64,000 bases of DNA from Carnegiea gigantea (taxonomy: Eukaryota; Streptophyta; Magnoliopsida; Caryophyllales; Cactaceae): the NCBI GenBank assembly GCA_029747015.1, contig JAKOGI010000436.1, forward strand, positions 482,501 to 546,500, read 5' to 3'. This document shows, in pieces, positions 58,980 through 64,000 of this stretch; the first letter of the stretch is position 1; the number at the start of each line of letters is the position of its first letter. The notes below the pieces were generated by a model, which did no database searches, was not told the origin of the DNA, and was given only the letters and a program-made list of their open reading frames with translations. The position numbers and the translations under genes were made by a program.

Positions 58980-60640
58980 TCTTCATCTAATGTAATCTTT
59001 CCTTCCTTTACAAGTTGCACAACTTGTTTCTGGAATGCTCTGCATTTCTCTATAGGGGGCTAATGATCTTGTGATACCTGCAATATGTTTGATCATTTGT
59101 TCTTCTAACTTCTTCAAGATGCTTTGATTGTGGAAGTTCTATAAGTTCCTCCTCAAGAAGTTTGTCAAGAATTTTTGGCATATAAAACTTAAAATAAGGA
59201 TATTCATTCTCTTTAGATTCTCTGAGCATGAAACTTCTATTTTTTGGGCAATGCCATTAATTTATCATCATTTAGCCATCTTCTATTGTAGGCGATTGTA
59301 AACTCCATATCATGAGCTCATGCTGCTAATTCTTGGAACATCATGGGCTTGTTCACTTATAAAGCATGCAATATATCTCAATCCACCCCTTGAGCACACA
59401 TCTCAACAGTAGAAGTTATGGACAAGTGATCTTTACACTTCAAAGTGAGAGGATGCTAATGATTAATGTGATCAATAACCAGCTCATCATTGTGTTGCCT
59501 AGTGTTAGTCAATTGTGCTATGCTGACTATGTGGCACATGTTATAAAAGCAATTCAAGAGCTCACTTTCCATTTGCCCCTAGCTATCAATGGATCCTGAA
59601 GCAAGATCTGTATACCAGTTGAAAGCAATACCTTTAGGAGATTGCACGACTTGTTTCACCAAGAGGTCACCTTCTATGCCATCATTGTTGTAAGTCTCGA
59701 TGAAGTGTGCAATATGCTAGTTGGGATTTCCCTTACCATCAAATTGTTGGAAGTTAGGTGGTTCATAGCCATCACATACGAAGTGTATCAACCCTATTTG
59801 TACAAGGTTTCCTATACAAGTGAGTTTTGTGAGAATCTCGTCCTAGATGGGCCTTCACCCCGTCAGCTATTATGTTTTGAATTTGCTCAACTAACATTAA
59901 GGTTAAAGTAGAATCTTTCTTTGGTATGCATTCATTGTCAGACTATTTGTTGTGATTGCACTCTTTGTCAGAATCTTCACTTTCTGAGCAGTTGTTGGAT
60001 GCTTTAGATGAGTGCTTCCCTAACTTCTTTATCAAATCAACAATTTGCTAATTTTGATGCTTGATTGGAACATCATTTCATGCGCTTTCTTTTAAAAATC
60101 TATCCAGCGTGATTTTCATGTCTTCCAATTGTTCCGCCAAGTTGGTAGCCTGTATCACCACATGACAATGGTGTTAGAGGATTGGACTTTAGCTTGTGAG
60201 AAAAGTGAATCCCTTGGAGATGCTAGTGGAGAATTGCTACTACCATAGTTATCATCTTCCTCATCGAAAGGCTGAAAGGAAGGATTGGTGTAGGCTTAGA
60301 ATTCATCCGCTTTGTGGCATAGAGTCTTCCTCATATTGAAGACATCAAGAGATTTTAGTTTAATATTAGGAGACAAGCAATTTGATTCGGCAGCCTAATT
60401 TGAGCCAAAAGTTTTGATCTTTGCATGAGTGAAAAGCTCAAGTCATGACTTGTTGGTTTAGGTTGATGGAGGTAGCAACTTTGGTCATGCTTCTAATCAT
60501 TTAATTTACTCTAGTGCTTCGATTGCTAGATACAAAACTTGCATTTGTGGATTCCTTAGATGCAAATTTGAATGTCTTCCTCTTTGAAGGTTGAGGGATG
60601 ACATTCTTGCGAGACATGTCTTCCTCAAAGAAGTATAAGA
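58980..60640 (-). pseudogene. Decayed gag of element E
   Basis: On the minus strand, 59630-59290 has codons matching the common plant Ty3/gypsy gag block. It runs from FNWYTDL, through an FYN tract and LTNTRQ, to CKDHLS, VEMCAQG and ELAA-HDMEF. A second block (about 59180-59040) shows the YCRYHK motif that follows the core. Several stops fall exactly where the family has Trp or Gln (TGG to TAG/TGA, and CAA/CAG to TAA), a pattern of cytosine deamination. The N-terminal part near 60620-60500 begins MSRKN. The gene is dead. Confidence 0.72.
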
Positions 60641-60675
60641 TTATTTTTTTTGAGAAAGAGTTGAGGGGCAAAGAT

Positions 60676-60693
60676 GGTCCCGTAGAGCGCGCA
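60676..60693 (-). other. Decayed tRNA-Arg-like primer-binding site of element E
   Basis: The minus strand reads TGCGCGCTCTACGGGACC, which can be aligned with the Tat/Ogre-type site TGGCGACTCTGCTGGGGACC with a few changes and a gap. It lies six bases from the LTR edge at 60700. Confidence 0.5.
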
Positions 60694-60699
60694 GAAATT

Positions 60700-61371
60700 T
60701 TTAAGCACAAATTTCTCGTCCAAAATAAATTAGACAAGACATATGGACTAATTTAATTTGTATTAATTTTAGAAGATATGGGTATAATCTCTGTGTATTT
60801 GTTACAAGTAAACAAATAAAAGTCCTCTAATTTGATCTCTAATATGCATTTAAAAGAGGGTTCATTGGGTTCAATCTCGATTAATTCAACTAATTTGACT
60901 CCTTTGAATGAACTTGAATGAATTTAATGTTGAGAGTGGGCCTAAGACTCTTAATCTCAATTAAGAGGAGTTTTCTTTGATCATTGTAAATACACGCCAC
61001 ATGTTTGAAGTGCTTGTAGTCCTCCTTTAGAGAAATTAAACCTTTGAGTCCTCAGAATACCTCAGAGCGAATGAGTTTTTTCACCCTTTGAATAGAAAAG
61101 AGTGATGTTCTATTTATAGGGAAACCCTACTAGGGTTTGCGACTTAGTTGTCTTCTTGGACCGTTAACTAGGCCCTTGACTTGATAGCCAATTTGACTTT
61201 TGACTTGATCGTCATTTGGGCCATGACTTGATAGTCATTTAGGCTCTGACTTAGAAGTCATTTTGGTCGATTTATTTAAATAAAATAAATTAATTGGATA
61301 GGCTGAACCGAAATAATTAATATATATTTTTTTTTGATGTGGCACATTTTATCAAAATTTTAGTGCCTACA
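60700..61371 (-). repeat. 5' LTR (right) of element E
   Basis: 672 bp, the direct copy of 36572-37215. The expected TGTAAGC start reads TTTAAGC here. Confidence 0.8.
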
Positions 61372-62481
61372 CAAAGCTTAAAAAACTGCTCGACCAATAT
61401 CTCAAGTTGAAACTTAAAATGCATTGCGTTTTTCTGTCTCAGTCTCTCAGGCCTTGACTTTTATATGTAGAGCAAATAACATAAAGTCCGTCACCTGCAG
61501 ACACACTATGTTAGAGCGCACCAACAAAGTATTTGAACATCCTATTTGGGATTCGAGCACACATCCTTTGTTCAACTGCACCTTGCTCCACCATTTTGAG
61601 CTAATCCATTCCCTAAAAACTAATGTGGTTTAAACTTAGCTAAGTGTAAAGAAGGACCTGATGAAATCGTACATTTGGTTTTCAATGAAAAGAGCCCAAG
61701 TAAATGCTCTATGAAGGTTAAATCAATGAACCTTCAATTTGATTTTCGGGGAGAGCAACATAAAGTTGGGCATAGCTACATCCTAAATTCCCATCCACAA
61801 TCAAAACCTACACCCATATGAAAGAAATAGAAATGAAATAAAAGACATATTTGAATTAAACAGAATAATAAAGACCTAGATTCGATTTTCGGAAGAAAAA
61901 GAGCTTACATTCAGACAAGTGGGCAATAGTGTGGTAGTGTGGACTTCGGACTCAAGATCTAGAGATGCACCATGTCGAGTCCATCCGAGTCTACATAAAG
62001 ATGGAGGACGTCCAAATGCTGCCAAATGCATTTTTTATTCACTTAAAAACCATTTTAGATCTTTTTTGGGATGAGAAAAGGGAAGAATTCATTACATAAT
62101 TGGCCATATGACATCTACAAGGTATATCAAACACAAACAAATACAAACCCTAATATCAAAATGCAATCCACATCCCAAAAAACTACTTTTACGTACATTG
62201 ATCCACATCCCAAAAAATAGTTTAGATCTTGATTCAAACACATGCATTGGCCTAAAACAAAAGATTCAAAATGAATTAACTTATTATCATATCGTGTTTC
62301 GTACAATCAATTGTATAATTTTTTAAAATAAATTATAATACATTACTAATTGAAGTGGAGTAAATTTGATATATGATTAAATATGTGGCAACCAAAAAAA
62401 AAAAAAAGATAATATACAGCACTATAACAACTTGATGTCAAAAAGGGGAAAAACTTAGAGCTTTAATCCATAAGGTATATA
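61372..62481. other. No gene recognised
   Basis: AT-rich DNA with short open frames only and no recognisable domain or repeat. It may be host intergenic sequence right of element E. Confidence 0.4.
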
Positions 62482-62654
62482 CTCCCTCTATCCCATATTC
62501 ATTGTGAAAAATATGTTTTTGCCTAGTTTTATATCATTGTCAAAGTTTACTTTTTCAAAACTTTAACGTTGTTTTTATTGGGTCAAAAGTCATTTCAATA
62601 ATGTAGTACTTATTTTTACACAATGACTTGACCAACAACATAGGACATAAGGAG
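62482..62654. mobile_element. Stowaway-like MITE (Tc1/mariner type)
   Basis: 173 bp beginning CTCCCTCTATCCCATA, close to the Stowaway consensus CTCCCTCCGTYYC. The right end GGACATAAGGAG is an imperfect inverted copy. The flanking dinucleotide TA is present on both sides (62480-62481 and 62655-62656). Confidence 0.8.
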
Positions 62655-63375
62655 TATTATGAATATGTAATAACGGTATATGAAACATCTTACCATAAAG
62701 AATGCAAATTAGTGATAATTGGTGCAATATCAATAATATTATGCATTTGTGTATTGAGACCATAGTTTAAAAAAGTTCGAGACACATAAAAGCGCAAAGG
62801 GTCCACAGGCTCGGGCTTCGCAGTGAAGGTGCGGGCTCTTTAGATGCGAGACACACTTTTAAAAATGCTTAAAATTTAATCAAGAGATACACTTTACCCA
62901 ATTAAGTTATATACTTGCATTAAAATAGTAATTAGATAAAAATGTAACCATTAAATTGTTAAAAATGTCGTTGGATAGTCTACAGTACAATAAAATTATA
63001 TTATTATTCACTTAACTAGAAAAATTGAAATTATAGCAAAAGGTTTCTAACCTTCATAAATGTAGAGTAAAGAACTGACCTTTACAGTGCAGGAGCAAAG
63101 AGTTTAGTTGTTGGAATTCGCCATGAGATACAATTGAAACTAAGAGGTGGCTATGAGAGTCGCCTTGAATATCATGTCCTAAACCCGAGATAGAGTGATG
63201 GCTAGACACTCGTGCGAGAGGAGGAGAGAAAAGATTGCTATGTTGTGGGCTTGATAGTGCTGATAAATAATTGGATCCCTAAACCCCTTTATTTATATGT
63301 TTAGTGTCCTAATTGGCATCCACCACTTAGATAAAGAAGTGACCATCTAATGCTAATAATTAGGGCCGACCAACA
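62655..63375 (-). repeat. Probable 3' LTR of another copia element (right part clear)
   Basis: The right edge CCAACA (63370-63375) is followed by the copia-type polypurine tract. On the minus strand an ATATAAATAAAGG stretch (about 63298-63286) would be the LTR's TATA region. The left end of the LTR is not defined. GC-richer words at 62790-62850 may belong to another repeat. Confidence 0.4.
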
Positions 63376-63385
63376 GCTCCCACTT
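63376..63385 (-). other. Polypurine tract of a copia element
   Basis: The minus strand reads AAGTGGGAGC followed by TGTTGG, the classical end of plant copia internal sequence and start of the 3' LTR. Confidence 0.55.
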
Positions 63386-64000
63386 GACCGCATAAGCTGC
63401 AGATCACATGTCTCTCTATTAATAACAACTCTTTATGCTTCATATTAGGAATGACACGTGCGACTAGAAATTAACCAATTGTATTATGTTAAGTCACCAC
63501 CTAACTAACATAGCACTTTCATAAGATAAGATATCCCAAATTATCCAAACATCACCAGCAGCATATTTAGTCCCTTTATAACATACGATATATCATATGA
63601 TTATGTACTTAATATAATCGTCCAGGCTGATCTGGTGAAGATTGATAGTAACCAATAGAAAGTAACTGATAGTACCCAATATAATCAACTGAGTTGATAT
63701 GGTGATATTTCATCTTAGTTTAACTATTTTCCTAACATGCTCTTGTTGAACTGTGCATATTCTGACCATTAAGAAGTACATTAAAGTAGCATCATCAAAC
63801 TTCGACTTCATGTCATAGCTTTAAGTCAAATGGTCATCGTTTATAGGGTCACACAGTGACAAGAGATAGGAAAGTCAATTGTCAATCCTTATTTAGGTTG
63901 TCTTATGAGCATGCACTGTATAAAATGTGTGTCATAACATAGTTCCCATTCAGCTGAGCATGTCACTTTACATGCCATGCAAATCGCTAGTCTAAATTTT
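63386..64000 (-). other. Internal 3' part of the copia element, no coding motif seen
   Basis: This lies upstream (in element sense) of the polypurine tract. No RNase H or other pol motif was recognised, and the sequence runs off the window. Confidence 0.35.

Larger units (their letters stand above)
36572..61371 (-). mobile_element. Element E: Tat-like Ty3/gypsy element hosting nested insertions
   Basis: The LTRs at 36572-37215 and 60700-61371 are direct copies. Their outer flanks CACAG (36567-36571) and CAAAG (61372-61376) match at 4 of 5 positions, as expected for an old target-site duplication. Internal sequence is 37216-38941 plus 56731-60699; the middle is occupied by element C. Orientation is minus: gag lies next to the right LTR, with a decayed tRNA-Arg-like primer-binding site, and a purine tract (minus strand, about 37216-37228) lies beside the left LTR. 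Reverse transcriptase and integrase were not found. Confidence 0.75.

Overview
The window looks like a repeat-rich stretch of a dicotyledonous plant nuclear genome. The one complete host gene has plant architecture (leucine-rich-repeat receptor kinase with a single GT-AG intron in the kinase domain). Nearly everything else is nested plant transposable elements plus an integrated plant pararetrovirus. The species cannot be named from the sequence alone. No bacterial-type features, rRNA genes, CRISPR arrays or intact tRNA genes were seen.

Layout. 1-11149: a minus-strand Ty1/copia element of probable Sirevirus type, keeping two LTRs, a primer-binding site and a decayed gag. Its left LTR holds a hAT-type MITE (64-396) and its right LTR is split by a 5'-truncated L1-like LINE (about 6180-9730) and by a MITE-like element carrying microsatellites (10225-11140). 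11150-13590: degenerate repeat DNA. 13590-19340: a decayed endogenous pararetrovirus (Caulimoviridae) with coat-like, movement, protease, RT/RNase H and terminal ORF regions, then a promoter and a poly(A) signal. It appears to sit inside an old Athila-like Ty3/gypsy element. 19970-27520: two old minus-strand Athila-like elements (called F and G here) that share one LTR (21271-22501).

29203-33440: the host gene, a GSO1/GSO2 (GASSHO)-type receptor kinase of 1261 residues in two exons. Converging on it from the minus strand are two terminal exons (34361-34208 and 33997-33926) of an unidentified host gene. 34865-36523 holds a Tourist-like MITE and a second, larger hAT element of the same family as the one at position 64.

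36572-61371 is a three-level nest. A Tat-like Ty3/gypsy element E (minus strand) is interrupted at 38942-56730 by an Athila-like element C (plus strand, target-site duplication GGCAA). C is interrupted at 42170-51020 by a second member of the same family, D (minus strand, target-site duplication ATATG). C and D both keep gag, protease and the late Athila ORF, and both lack reverse transcriptase, RNase H and integrase. That suggests a non-autonomous family that amplified after losing pol. Element E also carries a foldback element with a captured fragment of a DnaJ (J-domain) gene and two arrays of tandem repeats. 61372-64000 holds unassigned DNA, a Stowaway-like MITE and the 3' LTR/polypurine junction of another copia element.

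The main biology outside the receptor gene is therefore transposon stratigraphy. Target-site duplications, empty sites in paired LTRs and stepwise CpG loss in primer-binding sites allow a relative order of insertion to be read.
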